Below are positions 40,889 through 51,524 of a stretch of 64,000 bases of DNA, one piece after another. Origin of the DNA: Asterella californica. Its lineage: Eukaryota; Streptophyta; Marchantiopsida; Marchantiales; Aytoniaceae. The notes under the pieces were generated by a model, which searched no databases, was not told the DNA's origin, and worked only from the letters and a program-made list of their open reading frames with translations. Positions within the stretch are counted from its first letter, which is position 1. Each line of letters starts with the position of its first letter. Position numbers and translations under genes: made by a program. The stretch spans positions 36,021,501-36,085,500 of the forward strand of contig JAYKYS010000001.1 in the NCBI GenBank assembly GCA_036924285.1, in the 5' to 3' direction.

Positions 40889-41636
40889 ACGTGCACAATG
40901 GAAGAAAAATCTTTTTGTTATCATCTTTCAATGTACAGACTATCTTGCAACACGACAACTCTTTTACCTTTATCATATCTCAAAGTTTAAAACAGAACAT
41001 CTCCTGTTTATCTGTCGAAGTCTTTCCACAGTGGTTCGTAAATAACATCATGTAGTCCTCAAAGACAAAACAAAGAAGTTTGAAAATAGGTCTGCAGTTC
41101 AAGCATGTTATGCATCTTACCATAATATTGTAGGGTCAACTCTAGTCGTACACCTGAGCGATAGCATAGAAGAAAGAAAACCTGATGACTGAAAATTTTA
41201 CATAAAACAAGTATTGTGAACTAAATGCTTTCAGAAACTTAAATCTTGAAAGTGCATGATTTGTATAAAGGATTTATAAGATAACAGGAGTTCACTTTCT
41301 CACTTTTGTCTCTCGTACATGAGCGGAAAAATATTCTGGGAACACAAGCATTGAAGTACAAGAAATTTTTAAACATGATATCTACTCACATTTCTGCTAC
41401 CTATGTAGGATAATGTACAACATGGTTCAAGGAAATATCTATATGTGTTAAATTTTAACCGTCATAGTCAACAAAAAAGTTATTGAACTTTATTCAACCG
41501 CATAAAATGTAAGAAGAGTCATCATTTGATGCACGTCATCTTACAAATAATACTGACATTTATGCCTTCATGTTTACTCATCATGCACAAAGGTGCAGCA
41601 GTAGAGTTGACGCTACGATACTTTACCATGTCAAGA

Positions 41637-41691
41637 AATGTTAATATAATATATCACCGCTTTCTTCGCGGTGATATATTATATTAACATT
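41637..41691. repeat. Perfect 24-bp inverted repeat with 7-nt loop
   Basis: AATGTTAATATAATATATCA followed by CCGC (41,637-41,660) is the exact reverse complement of 41,668-41,691, with loop TTTCTTC. Confidence 0.9.
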
Positions 41692-42238
41692 AACAGCCTC
41701 GCAACGTCAAATTCACACCAAGAAAGTAATCCAAAAATGTTTTGAACTGCGACTAACACGGTATCCAAGGAAATGAATCTTCTTGTTTTATGTTGTGCGA
41801 AATCTTTGTATAAAACTTGACGTACGGTATATTCTGTTTTTATAATGATTCTGGATTCAAAATCTCATTTGCCGCAGCAACGCGTGTCCCAGGCAGTGCT
41901 TCCACATCATCCTACTTTGTCCTTGCTAGGACAATCGACTGCTCTATCCTTGTCCACTTGTCCAATGTAACGACTGACTTTTGCTTTTTCCTACATGGCG
42001 AGCCGTTATGGAGCCCATCTAACCTTTATATATCAGACTATGCGCTTATACATACCACAGGAACCAACGCTCAGGGTAAGAAGGCGTTCTTTGGAAGGTC
42101 AATCGACATATTTTACCAAAATCTACTTCGTAAGTTACTTGCCGGAATTATTACCGATGAAAAGAAATGAATTTTGGTGTCTCGACTGGTTTGACTATCT
42201 TGTCATGATCACCGATGGTTATAAAATCGATAAGGATT

Positions 42239-42624
42239 CCGGAATTATAAAGTATCTCCTCTTTTGTATTTTAGAGTGTCTTTTATGTGTAATAAACCGT
42301 CCTCTGAAGAAAATATTTGATAAATCACGATTGAAGTTTATCTTTATATGTTATTTTGATAAATCATGATCTTTAAATATTATTTCGAAATCATTGATGA
42401 ATCGTTAATCTGTTGAACCGTTAGATCTTCTCAGAAAATCATCTAGATTTTGTACTGTGCAAACCACTCAAGGGATTTTAGAAATACAAATCTCTCCTTT
42501 TTTGTATTTTGGAGTGACTTTTTGTTCGAAAGATCATCTTCCACAGACAAAAAAATTTGATAAGTCACGATTGATTGACAAACCATAATTAGATTTCTTC
42601 AGAAAACAATCGTGACTTATCAAA
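42239..42624. repeat. Diverged direct repeats followed by an inverted copy
   Basis: A unit at about 42,239-42,328 and another at about 42,476-42,575 share CTCC(T)TTTTTGTATTTT.GAGTG and TTTGATAA(A/G)TCACGATTG, giving a period of about 240 bp. An exact inverted copy of the last 18 bases (42,556-42,573) lies at 42,607-42,624. A further partial copy (TTTGATAAATCATGA) is at about 42,355. Confidence 0.7.
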
Positions 42625-43757
42625 TCTACTTTTAAAATTAATCAAAATTGTAAATTTTCTTTATATTTGACATCGCGAAAATAATGATTCCTCTATCCTG
42701 AAGTAAACATTCCACCTCACTTCTTGAAATGGTCTAAGACTGAAAATCCACTCCCTCCCTGTCCTAAACATTCCACTCTGAGTTGGAACCGACGTGATTG
42801 AGAAACCACTCCCTCCAGTAGCTTATGCTATACATTAGAGTCCTTTTACTTGTTTCAAGTGTCGCTTCATCCGCAATATATCGAGATTTCATTGAATACG
42901 TGTGAAAAGGAACATTGACGTCAGCTGTGACATGGCAGGTAACGGAATGACTTGAGTACATTACCGGAAATTCGAGGTTGAGTGAACTTCAGTCGCGCGA
43001 GTTTGGCGGCTGTCATACTAAAGTTTTAGAAACCTGTTTCACCGTTTCTGAAACGTGTTCGAGTTGAAAGAAGTTGAATTTGGAATTCAAGGTGGCAAAG
43101 GAGTTCGTCTTTATTATATGGTATATTTAATGAAGAAAGCATATATTATTCACCTCTCCATGTGTACTTCCATCGTCATTCAAGTACCCACTCATCCATT
43201 GCAAGTTTAACGTCCCTGTTCTTGTAAGCCTTATATGTAGTTATGTGTAGTTATTCATTCCTTATTTACTAAGCAAAGTTTAAAGTTATTGTTCTGCCAA
43301 GGGTTTTATGTAGTTATTCCTTGCTTATTTATTTATTCATATCTTCCATCTGAAGACACCTATCCATATTCACCTCCTCCATTTTTCCATAGAGGATGTA
43401 AATATCCAAGAGTTCAACTTGTTATTTAAATTTCGTATCGAAACAATTAAATGATAAATTGAATGTATAATAAATAAATTTATAAATAATTAAAAGTTCC
43501 CGGACTTGTATTTGTAACAATGCTGATAGTCTTTCATACCTTATGGTTTATATATGAATCTTCTCCTGTTTCTAAGCGTGACTAGTAATTTATATTAATA
43601 GAAAAACATTTTTATTTATTTATTTAGTATATTATTATTTATATCTATATATTTTAATAATAATTAAAAATAAAAATTCTTCGAATATATCATATACATA
43701 TTATTATTCACCTCTTCCATTTGAAAATAAAAATAAGACAAGCTTATTTATTTATTA

Positions 43758-43790
43758 CCTAACCCTTCTGTCCAACAAGGTTAGGTAATA
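43758..43790. repeat. Hairpin-family copy (TTACCTAACC / GGTTAGGTAA)
   Basis: TTATTACCTAACC pairs with GGTTAGGTAATAA around a pyrimidine-rich loop. This is one of at least seven related hairpins in the window. Confidence 0.7.
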
Positions 43791-44109
43791 ACTTATATCG
43801 TATTTTTTCCAGTCAACAGAATATTCTTCGGTTCTGTTTGGGACGTTTCTCCAGTTCTTGGTTTGGGTAATATTTCACAATTATATATTAAAATTAATTT
43901 TGATACAGTTTATTATTTGATTTCAGCAAAATTACTATAAGTTCACTGTATCACAGTTAAAAAACCGAGCAAAACTTCTCCAAAGGAGGATAAAATATGC
44001 ATGCTAGATGAATATTTGGAGAAAATTTATTTTTCTAATGATATCAATAAAATTTAATATATAAAAATATAAAAATATAAAAATATTTTATTAATATTAT
44101 TTATTAATC

Positions 44110-44275
44110 CATGTCTGGAAACACGGAAAGACAAGGATATAAAACATAGAACATGAGTACAAGTCCGGACTCGAAGCTGTATAATTTCAAACTGTTTATA
44201 CATTAATTGCCAGTGACTTTACTTTAATTCCTAACCCTTCCTACCGAAAAAGTTAGATACTAAATTAAACCCCTA
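44110..44275. mobile_element. MITE-like family copy
   Basis: The upstream block (TGGAAACACGGAAAGACA, GGATATAAAACATA, CATGAGTACAAG) matches 11,203-11,262. About 60-100 bp on, the hairpin module CTAACCCTTCCTACC.. AGTTAGATACTAAATTAAAC follows, as in the copy at 11.3 kb. No transposase was found. Confidence 0.5.
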
Positions 44276-44902
44276 CGTATTTCCCTCCTTTTCGATGGAG
44301 GAGTTGAATACATAATGCACGGGTGCAAGGTGGATAATAACCATGTTGGGCATGCCTATTAGATCAGTTATTCAATAACATAACTAGTAAGGGACGGAAA
44401 CGCTCTCCCTTCTTTAAAACGAATAATTCTTTCAGAAAATACAATCTACATGTATCTTCTCACCATTCAACCCAAATTAACTAAACAAATACGCTTTCGT
44501 GCCCAGCCCCTAACCCCAACCACACAGTAAGGGGGTTTTTTCACATCTAAACAATTCCACCCAAAATGATTAAACAACCGCACAGTAAGGAAGTTTTCCT
44601 CATATGAAATAAGTCCAAACAGGAGAACGCAGTTAGGCGATTAGTTAGTCACGCAAAGTGAGGGTCAACATGACAACAACAGAACCAACGTCACACTTAT
44701 ACAAGCGTATACTCTGCAACAGCTGAGAGGAAACTGTATTGAGACGATAGAGTGTTCACGCTTGCTAAGCTCTGACAGCCGAAAAGCCACTGAACCATGG
44801 CTACACTTTAACTTTTGCTGTTCCTCAGATACGCTGAGTCAGCACCATGCTGGTCGTCCGTAAGCGTCTCCTGAACAAGGACTCAACACTTGTCTAGATA
44901 GC

Positions 44903-44965
44903 GGGGCTTAGCCCCGATGTTCTTCCCTTCGGGGTGGTTGTTGCTTGGCCCTTCGGGTCCTTCAT
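44903..44965. repeat. Cluster of GC-rich hairpins with TTCG loops
   Basis: A perfect hairpin CGGGGCTTAGCCCCG (44,903-44,917) is followed by CCCTTCGGGG and CCCTTCGGGT, both stable TTCG tetraloop types. Similar CCCCTTCGGGGG sequence occurs at about 18,992-19,003. Confidence 0.6.
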
Positions 44966-44975
44966 TCCCTTGTGA

Positions 44976-45264
44976 GGCTTGATGGGGTCTTCCCATCCGT
45001 TTGCTATTCATTGGGTCGCGGTGTTTCTCAACACTTGTCCGGGATAAAGCCAAGCAGATACTAGTGCTACCTACTACATTTAGAGATGCCATCTATCTAT
45101 AACTACTGGTCACCTTCTAGTCAAACTGACAGCAGTAAAGCTGCCAGCGAGCTGTTGAGTTCCAAGAGCATGGTGCGTCCTGCTTCTCCCATTTCAAATG
45201 TTTCAAATGTCCACGGCTTGATGGGGTCTTCCCATCCTTTGCAATTCATTGGGTCGCGTTTTTC
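44976..45264. repeat. Pair of 50-bp direct repeats
   Basis: GGCTTGATGGGGTCTTCCCA followed by TCC..TTTGC.ATTCATTGGGTCGCG occurs at 44,976-45,022 and again at 45,215-45,264, only a few bases different. Smaller TTTCAAATGTCCAC copies flank the second. No frame spans them convincingly. Confidence 0.75.
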
Positions 45265-45380
45265 TTAAAATTTCAAATGTCCACAGTAAAGCACGGCACG
45301 GAATCACACAATGGCGGCAATGGATCTAACTGTACACCGTTATTTAGATTACTCCTCTGAGCTGCAATGATGAATCCACT

Positions 45381-46529
45381 CTAAAGCCGGAAATCCGATC
45401 CCTTGGGCTGCTTACTCCCATGTTGAGTTGTAATGGTGTCCGGTCTCAAATGCCGGTCCATCCAAACACTTGCATCATAGAGCATCGAATCAGAGAGGGC
45501 ATGGCCGACGCCCTCCTCCGCCTTGAACATGAAGTTGTCTGCAGCGGCTGCGGTTCTGTAAACTTCCGCGGCGAGGGAAAGAGCGCTTTCCAGCCCACGA
45601 ATCGGGCAGCGTTGGTCCTCCTGGCCGTTGAGGATCAACAATGGGCGCGGGGCAATCGCTGGAATTGTATGCTCTGCGTCAAATTTGTCAATCAAACCAG
45701 GCGCAATGCGTCTCCACACCCTTGCGACGATGTCCGCATCTACTGCATTCTTGCCCAAATCGTGTTTGGCGGCCTCGAACACATGAGGTATGCTCTGCAC
45801 TCGTGCGTGCCACATATCATTCAACACAGCCCAGCTAAAGCATTGTACGGCGATAATCGGCACAACCACTGTGATTCTTGGATCGGCAACGGCTGCGTGC
45901 CATGCGTGCATTCCACCCAAGGAGATTCCCAACATTCCGATGCGTGCAGGATCAACGTCCTGCCTCGTGTGCAGATAGTCGACGAGTTTTATCAGATCCC
46001 AAACCGTGTCAAATATAAAGGGCATCTCCTCGCCTGTCGACCAAGCCCGAATGAGCGCATTACTATATGCGTCGCACGTTTTGGCCCTTTCTCCGTGATA
46101 TCTCGAGTCTATAGCAACGGTGACGTATCCTCGTGCAGCGAAGGACTCCATTGAGGCGCGCATAGCGTCCTTACTCTTTCCTGTACAGTGAAGTAAGACA
46201 ATTACCGGTCGTTTTCTCAAGTGGCCTTCATCCTCCACAGGTTTTATAACCAAGACCGGTACACGACCTTGCTCTCCTTCTTCGGTGAGCAAGGTGAACT
46301 TCTCTTCTTGAAGCTCGGGGGAAGAACTGACGGGATATGACGCCAGTTCCTCCTCCGCGTTGTCGCTCATCGAACACACATCACGCTCGAGAGGGATCCG
46401 ATACCGGTACTTCGACTGCTTTCCAGAGATGCTCCATGACGGATCTACTTTCTTCCGCCTGCTCTCCAGAACGTGCAGAATCTCTTTCCTCACCTTCTCC
46501 CCTGCGTGATTAACCCACTCGATTCCCAT
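45381..46529 (-). CDS. Plant-type alpha/beta hydrolase
   Basis: A 382-aa single-exon gene from ATG 46,529 to TAA/TAG-type stop at 45,381. The open frame extends six codons further, but only to a TTG, so this ATG is the first. It has the alpha/beta-hydrolase fold signature: oxyanion region LLHCTG (112-117), nucleophile elbow GISLGG with Ser203, acid Asp305 in NGQEDQRCPI, and His343 in EGVGHALSD. The conserved stretches SRYHGERA, PFIFDTVWDLIKLVDYL, RIAPGL and TIPAIAPRPLLILNG match the uncharacterised plant family that includes Arabidopsis At5g25770 as I recall it. The N-terminal KVRKEILHVLESRRKK also fits that family. There is no signal peptide or membrane segment, so it is probably cytosolic. 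The substrate is unknown, perhaps a carboxylic ester or peptide. All catalytic residues are present and the frame is intact. GC content is far above the flanks. No upstream exon or TATA box was identified. Confidence 0.9.
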   Translation of the reverse strand: MGIEWVNHAGEKVRKEILHVLESRRKKVDPSWSISGKQSKYRYRIPLERDVCSMSDNAEEELASYPVSSSPELQEEKFTLLTEEGEQGRVPVLVIKPVEDEGHLRKRPVIVLLHCTGKSKDAMRASMESFAARGYVTVAIDSRYHGERAKTCDAYSNALIRAWSTGEEMPFIFDTVWDLIKLVDYLHTRQDVDPARIGMLGISLGGMHAWHAAVADPRITVVVPIIAVQCFSWAVLNDMWHARVQSIPHVFEAAKHDLGKNAVDADIVARVWRRIAPGLIDKFDAEHTIPAIAPRPLLILNGQEDQRCPIRGLESALSLAAEVYRTAAAADNFMFKAEEGVGHALSDSMLYDASVWMDRHLRPDTITTQHGSKQPKGSDFRL

Positions 46530-46559
46530 CGTTCCGGCCACCAGCAAGTGGAATCACTC

Positions 46560-47228
46560 GAAAGCTGCACTTGCCGAATTTGATGCGCAACTGGCAATTC
46601 CTGAGGTCTCCACCAGACCCAAGACCATAACTGACTTTTGAGGACTTAAAACTGTGGCACCTGTGTCGAACACTAGCTCCTTGTTCAACACGACAGTCCC
46701 CAGATCGATCCACACTTTCAGACTTTCCCTGATTCGTCTACTCTTCTGAAGGAAATCACAGCAGCTAAAACTCCTCGGTCTGCAGCATGCGCGCGTGATG
46801 AATTCAGGTACTGATCGATTTGGAATGCGCGGCAGGCAACCAGACGTAGATAGTGCGAAATCTGAAACTCTGTCCGCCGGTAACGTGATTATGTTGCTCT
46901 TTGTACTTCTCCCTCATCCCCCCTTGAGCTTGTGTTCATGCTTTATTTGTGAGTACGATGGGCTGTAGCTTTATTGTTAGGGCGCTATTGTTATGAGTTG
47001 TCGTGTCCAAGCAGGTCCTCCATGCGCATGTCCACTGCACCTGGCAGAGGAGGCTGCACAGTGCACCCCTGTCCCTGTCCGGGTTCTTCTCGGACATTCG
47101 TGTCGTTCCTCCTTCCATCGGCTGTACCTGGATCCGGAATGGAGTATAACCCACCAGAAATATCGGAGCATTTTAGAGGCTAGATTCCTGCTCTTCTTTC
47201 AGATGAGCAAGGAATGCTCGCAGTAGGT
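46560..47228. other. Upstream region of the hydrolase, GC-rich, unassigned frames
   Basis: This stretch is relatively GC-rich and should hold the hydrolase promoter and 5' leader. Short overlapping frames between 46,930 and 47,226 on both strands show no recognisable domain. The plus-strand frame ending at TAG 47,224 runs into the exon-like piece that follows. Confidence 0.35.
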
Positions 47229-47314
47229 GCTTGAGGCGGAGACCAAGGTCCCAGGTGTAATCGTTAGCCAGAAGCTGGAGCCTGCATACGAAGATATTTT
47301 CGAAGTTCGATAAA
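47229..47314 (+). pseudogene. Exon-like fragment of unknown gene
   Basis: After a TAG at about 47,224-47,226 the same frame reads VLEAETKVPGVIVSQKLEPA followed by YEDIFEVR and TAA. The composition is clearly protein-like and GC-rich. It could be the last exon of a gene reading to the right (AG precedes it) or a gene remnant. Not recognised. Confidence 0.3.
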
Positions 47315-47319
47315 AATAT

Positions 47320-49270
47320 GCATCCCAAACGACCTAACCAAGGATAGCTCGGAAAGGTACAAGCGGGGTATGAGAGAAAAATTAGAGAAAATGGATTGGT
47401 TACGGAAGGTGAGATTTGTTTAATGATTATATGTATATTCTTTGAATATTCTTTTCACTTTTGTTAGTGATGTTTTTGTATAAATTATAAATAAAAAATT
47501 TATTTTTATTTTTTAATTTAATAATATATTTGTTAAAATAAATTTATATTATATTGTATTATATTATAAATATTAAATGTTATCATAACCACAAGCTACG
47601 GTGAGTCGAGAAAATACCCATAAATACATAACTTTAGTACACATTGCTATCAGGATCCGAGACACGTATAAAGACCGGAGAGACGTAACAGACTATTAGG
47701 GAGTGTCAAAGTTCAGAGGAAATAATATTCTTCAACGGTGGAGAGGGAACTGGTCTTAAAATTGTCACATTATACATAAGCGCGATTCATTCTAAATCGT
47801 ATTTGTGACTGGACATCACGATTTATCATTGAATTTTTTTCTGTTTGGACAGTCAAGATAATTACTCAGAGCAGGGAATACTCATTGCAAAAATAAAAAC
47901 GAGCAAAACGAATGAAGAGCCGTTATAGAAAAACCGGTGGTGTTTTCCTGCATGTACTTCGGTGGTGCCCGAATGAAACACTCGTCAAGGTTTGGACGAA
48001 GTCGTAACTCACTCCAGCTGGTCTAGAATATTTCAGAAGGTTGCTAACTTTGACGCCTCTTATTGATTTGATTATCTGCATGACTCATAACGACTGACCG
48101 TGGAGATGCTAGATTTCAGTTGGACCCATGAAAAAATTTATGGACAGGCCTGTACTTATATACTCATGATCACTTCAAATTTCTGACCTTGTGGACATGT
48201 TATATAAGGTACGTCTTATCTCAAGCGAGTAACATGACTAGAGCGATGGTTCGGTGGATCTTGCTCCGCATGCTTCAGAGTTCTGATACTATGAACCATT
48301 TCAACTCCACTGTCAAACACTAGCCCAAGATTCTCCTATGTTTCATGTACAACCTAGTGAAAGTCTTCCGGGCCTCTGTGCTTCATGTGTATGTATCAAG
48401 CAACACTACTAGTAGTTAGAAGATATCATGCACCGAGTTACAGGAGTATATTTATGTTGATGATATAGAATAATACAAGTCTCACTACATATGTTGCATG
48501 TAGGGCTCAAGTTGTCCTATGACCGTCCCTCGCCTCGGATCTAAGTTAAATTTCTCCATGGATCAGGTTTGGGTACAATTCCTGCTCGCTTGGACTCCGT
48601 GGAATCGTACCTTTTATCCCATCAGAGGGACTGCAGTTTCAAGCCTACATTTCTGTTTTTTGCTTATTTTTTTATCGATCCATTTGTCATACCTTTTGAA
48701 GTAAAGAACAACTAGAGGAAATTCAATGTATTTCGGTCGACCGTCGAACCTCGATTACGTTTGATACTAGCTATGTTGTCTTCAGAAGGTTAATCATTGC
48801 GGCCCAAGTTGACCTCTAGTTCACGTCAATGCTCTGTTGGTACTTGCTGATTATCCGTCATTCTGCAGCTGTCGGTATCTTCAAACATGTCCATATCTGA
48901 ACATGGTATAGCAAACTATCATAAAGAAACGTTCATGATATGATTTCTAAACACATCTTCAACTGCTCAAAATGTCACAGCTGTTTAGAAATACTCTCCA
49001 ATTAACAGAGAATTTGAAAGTGGCAAGGGATCCAGGGTCGTCGCTGAAACTGAAATGTAAGGAATCGGTTTCCTTGAGTATTCGAAACTCCCGAACAGAT
49101 ACTGAATATCATGCTCGATGAATTTCTGGGGAACTTTCGCTCCTTTTATGATATAAAAAAAATGCAATTATTTTCTAATTGATATGTTAATCGGATCAGT
49201 AGGTGAGAAAAGAGCCAGACTCAACTCATAAGTGCACTCGCACTGGAAAATATATATAAGTGCGGTACCA
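47320..49270. other. Intergenic, no gene seen
   Basis: AT-rich DNA. A weak MITE-family-like block (GTCGAGAAAATACCCATAAA) occurs at 47,603-47,622. No sustained frame. Confidence 0.45.
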
Positions 49271-49275
49271 TGTTC

Positions 49276-49400
49276 AGCTCGATTAATTAATCAACAGATA
49301 AATTTATTATATAACTGTGATAGCTTGCTCAATTTGATTAATTAATCAATCAAAAATTAATTTATTATATAATATAACAGCTTGTTGAAATTAATTAATT
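49276..49400. repeat. AT-rich tandem repeat, about 60-bp period
   Basis: Units share AGCT(T/C)G..(C)AATT.GATTAATTAATCAA and AATT.ATTATATAA. Two full and one partial unit are visible, and the repeat runs into the hairpin-family copy at 49,413. Confidence 0.7.
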
Positions 49401-49412
49401 AGTTATCTAATT

Positions 49413-49460
49413 ATCTAACCCTTCCGGTGGGAAGGGTTGCGTACTAAATTAAACCCCCTG
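49413..49460. repeat. Hairpin-family copy (CTAACCCTTCC / GGAAGGGTT)
   Basis: CTAACCCTTCC pairs with GGAAGGGTTG and is followed by ACTAAATTAAACCCC, as in the copies at 11.3 and 44.2 kb. Confidence 0.7.
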
Positions 49461-49819
49461 TGCATAAACTTTGGAAGAGATGAATATTTGTGTATACACG
49501 AGTGCTCACTTTATGAATCTACCCTATCTTGAGATTGTGCAGATTGAAGCCTGTAGTTCCAGGTGAACCATCTACTTCGTTAATAAGCATCCCTATCGCG
49601 TATTGGAGAGAGGGATAAAAACAGGAAAACCGGATTCGCTGCCGTGAATGTAGCCGTAACATAATTATCGTACACTGGAAAGACGGCGACATTCTCGACA
49701 CGCAGGTGGGGGAGCGGGAGCCATTCTTTTTATGTTACAAGAAATATTATAACTGTTATATGAATCTTTTAAATTAAGTTTAATAAAAATTAAAATAATA
49801 GTTTAAATATTATATGTTA

Positions 49820-49990
49820 ATTATTCCTGGAAACGTGGAACCATGGTTTGAAAACCCATAAGTGTAATGCACGACTTCGCGCTTCAGGGGTACAAGTGCG
49901 AGAGACTACTTCACTAGATTAATACATTAATTAAAACATTAATTTATTACCTAACCCTTCTCGTCGGAAGGGTTAGGCAATAAATTGAGG
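49820..49990. mobile_element. MITE-like family copy with hairpin
   Basis: An upstream block (CTGGAAACGTGGAACC, AAAACCCATAAG) is followed by TTATTACCTAACCCTTC / GAAGGGTTAGGCAATAA (49,945-49,983), a 16-bp hairpin. Same order as the copies at 11.2 and 44.1 kb. Confidence 0.5.
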
Positions 49991-50597
49991 TTCAATAATA
50001 AGCATGCGAGACGGTTAATGAACTTCTAGATTCAGAAATGAATACTAGACTCAAATATCCAGGCGAAACGTTGGCCGAGGGCTAAAGATACAGGTCAGGC
50101 CAAAATCTTATTCTACGGTTTTAGGTTTCCATGAGTCAGTGAAGTATAAATAAATATTCATCTCAATTCGTCTCCACAGTGAGTATCGAGTATAAGACAA
50201 GCATGAAAATAGGACAGAAATTCTGGAGTTTATTTGGTTTTCAAGAAATGAATTAAAATATTTAATAGAGCTATCTCTAGACGATTAATTTTCCTTGTTA
50301 TGGATTGAATTAAGAAACATTCTTTGAGATATATCCTTGCCTATGAGAAATATACTTTTCGAAAATATTCCGAAAATGAGAAGTTAATCTCGAGCTATGA
50401 TTAAATAGTTCTAAACCTTATCTTAGACCCATGATTAAATTAAAAGTAAAAAACACGTATGCATGTAAGATTCACACATGGATACAAAAAGACGGTTACA
50501 ACTATAAACAAAACGACATGTCTCATCGTGATTAAAATTCGACATAAATTCTCATTTGAGAACGACCGGAAAATAATTTCAATGTTTATAATATAAT

Positions 50598-50640
50598 TAA
50601 ATCTTACCTTTCCTTGCGTAAAGGTTAGATCCTCAATAAC
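50598..50640. repeat. Diverged hairpin-family copy
   Basis: CTTACCTTTCC.. AAAGGTTAGATCCTCAATAA has the hairpin and the right flank of the family in degraded form. Confidence 0.5.
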
Positions 50641-51126
50641 TGTATGTATATTACCATCTTCGTCTTCAGAAGGAGAAGTAAAGTATGCACAACTCCAAGA
50701 GTATATATTAAGCTCCACCGTCAAGAATTTCAAGGTCGTCGCATCTGCAGGTCCATCTCGAAAGCTCACTCCATCACTTCCTATTTCTGCGATTACTTTT
50801 ACAACTTTAGATCTAAAAATCCAAAGGCTTCCTTGAAAGTCCTTTTGTAATGAAAAGTTGACATCATTTGATAATTGCAAACAGAGACCATGTTCGAAAA
50901 CGGTAGATTATAACATGAATTTAGACGTACTTACAAGTACTACCTGTCTGAAGGAATTTGATATTAAATTTAGTGTTGTTAAGTTTGTCTAATATAAATC
51001 TTTAACATGAATATCTTGCCCCACGGACTTGTACAAAAAAAAAGAAAAGGACAAGAATGGTAAAAAGACCTGCCGTTTCAAAGGGGATTGCACGCCAGCC
51101 AGGATGTTTAATTTTGAGATGTACTT

Positions 51127-51138
51127 TTGGGGGGGGGG
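51127..51138. repeat. Poly-G run
   Basis: An uninterrupted run of about 11-12 G, followed by TGCACTG. It could form a G-rich structure or mark an uncertain homopolymer length. Confidence 0.8.
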
Positions 51139-51211
51139 GTGCACTGTAAAATTAAAAGTGAAGGAATGAATACGCGTCTGGTTGAAGACGTCAAATACTT
51201 AAACGACAAAT

Positions 51212-51272
51212 ATCTAAATTTAAAATACTATATTTAAAATGCTATATTTAAAATGCTATATTTAAAAAATCT
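51212..51272. repeat. Short tandem repeat, about 15-bp period
   Basis: AAATGCTATATTTAA-type units repeat three to four times. Confidence 0.8.
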
Positions 51273-51405
51273 AATTTAAACATCTCACAGGAGAAAGAAA
51301 CACATGGCCTTCTGAAAAAGTCATAAACCCATACACACTGTGAACACACTTGGAACTATCCGAGTATAAGTGAATTCCTGTCGTGAGTCAGTATATCATT
51401 GAGGC

Positions 51406-51520
51406 TATAATTTAGAGCTAGCCCTTCCTAAGAAAAGGGTTAGCTCTAAATTATACCCCATGTACACTGTCTAAGTGTACATGGGTGAATATACAGCCTT
51501 ATTTAGAATAAGGCTGTATA
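51406..51520. repeat. Three consecutive foldback hairpins
   Basis: Hairpin a: 51,406-51,426 pairs with 51,435-51,455 (21 bp, one mismatch; TAGAGCTA..CCCTT module of the dispersed family). Hairpin b: CCCATGTACACT at 51,457-51,468 pairs with 51,474-51,485 (12 bp, perfect, 5-nt loop). Hairpin c: TATACAGCCTTATT at 51,490-51,503 pairs with 51,507-51,520 (14 bp, perfect, 3-nt loop). Spacers between them are 1 and 4 nt. Confidence 0.9.
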
Positions 51521-51524
51521 CTGA

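Larger units (their letters stand above)
40889..44100. other. Intergenic, AT-rich, no gene seen
   Basis: It begins with the right copy of the ACGT target duplication. Open frames at 41,817-42,369 have no recognisable motif. It contains the hairpin at 41,637, the repeats at 42.2-42.6 kb and a hairpin-family copy at 43,758. A related right-end block (CGGACTTGTA..CCTTATGGTTTATA) lies at about 43,500-43,555. Confidence 0.45.

Noticed and set aside
45420..46154. 244-codon plus-strand ORF
   Set aside because: Antisense shadow of the hydrolase gene, which has catalytic motifs and codon pattern on the minus strand. The plus-strand translation is Cys/Arg-rich with no motif.
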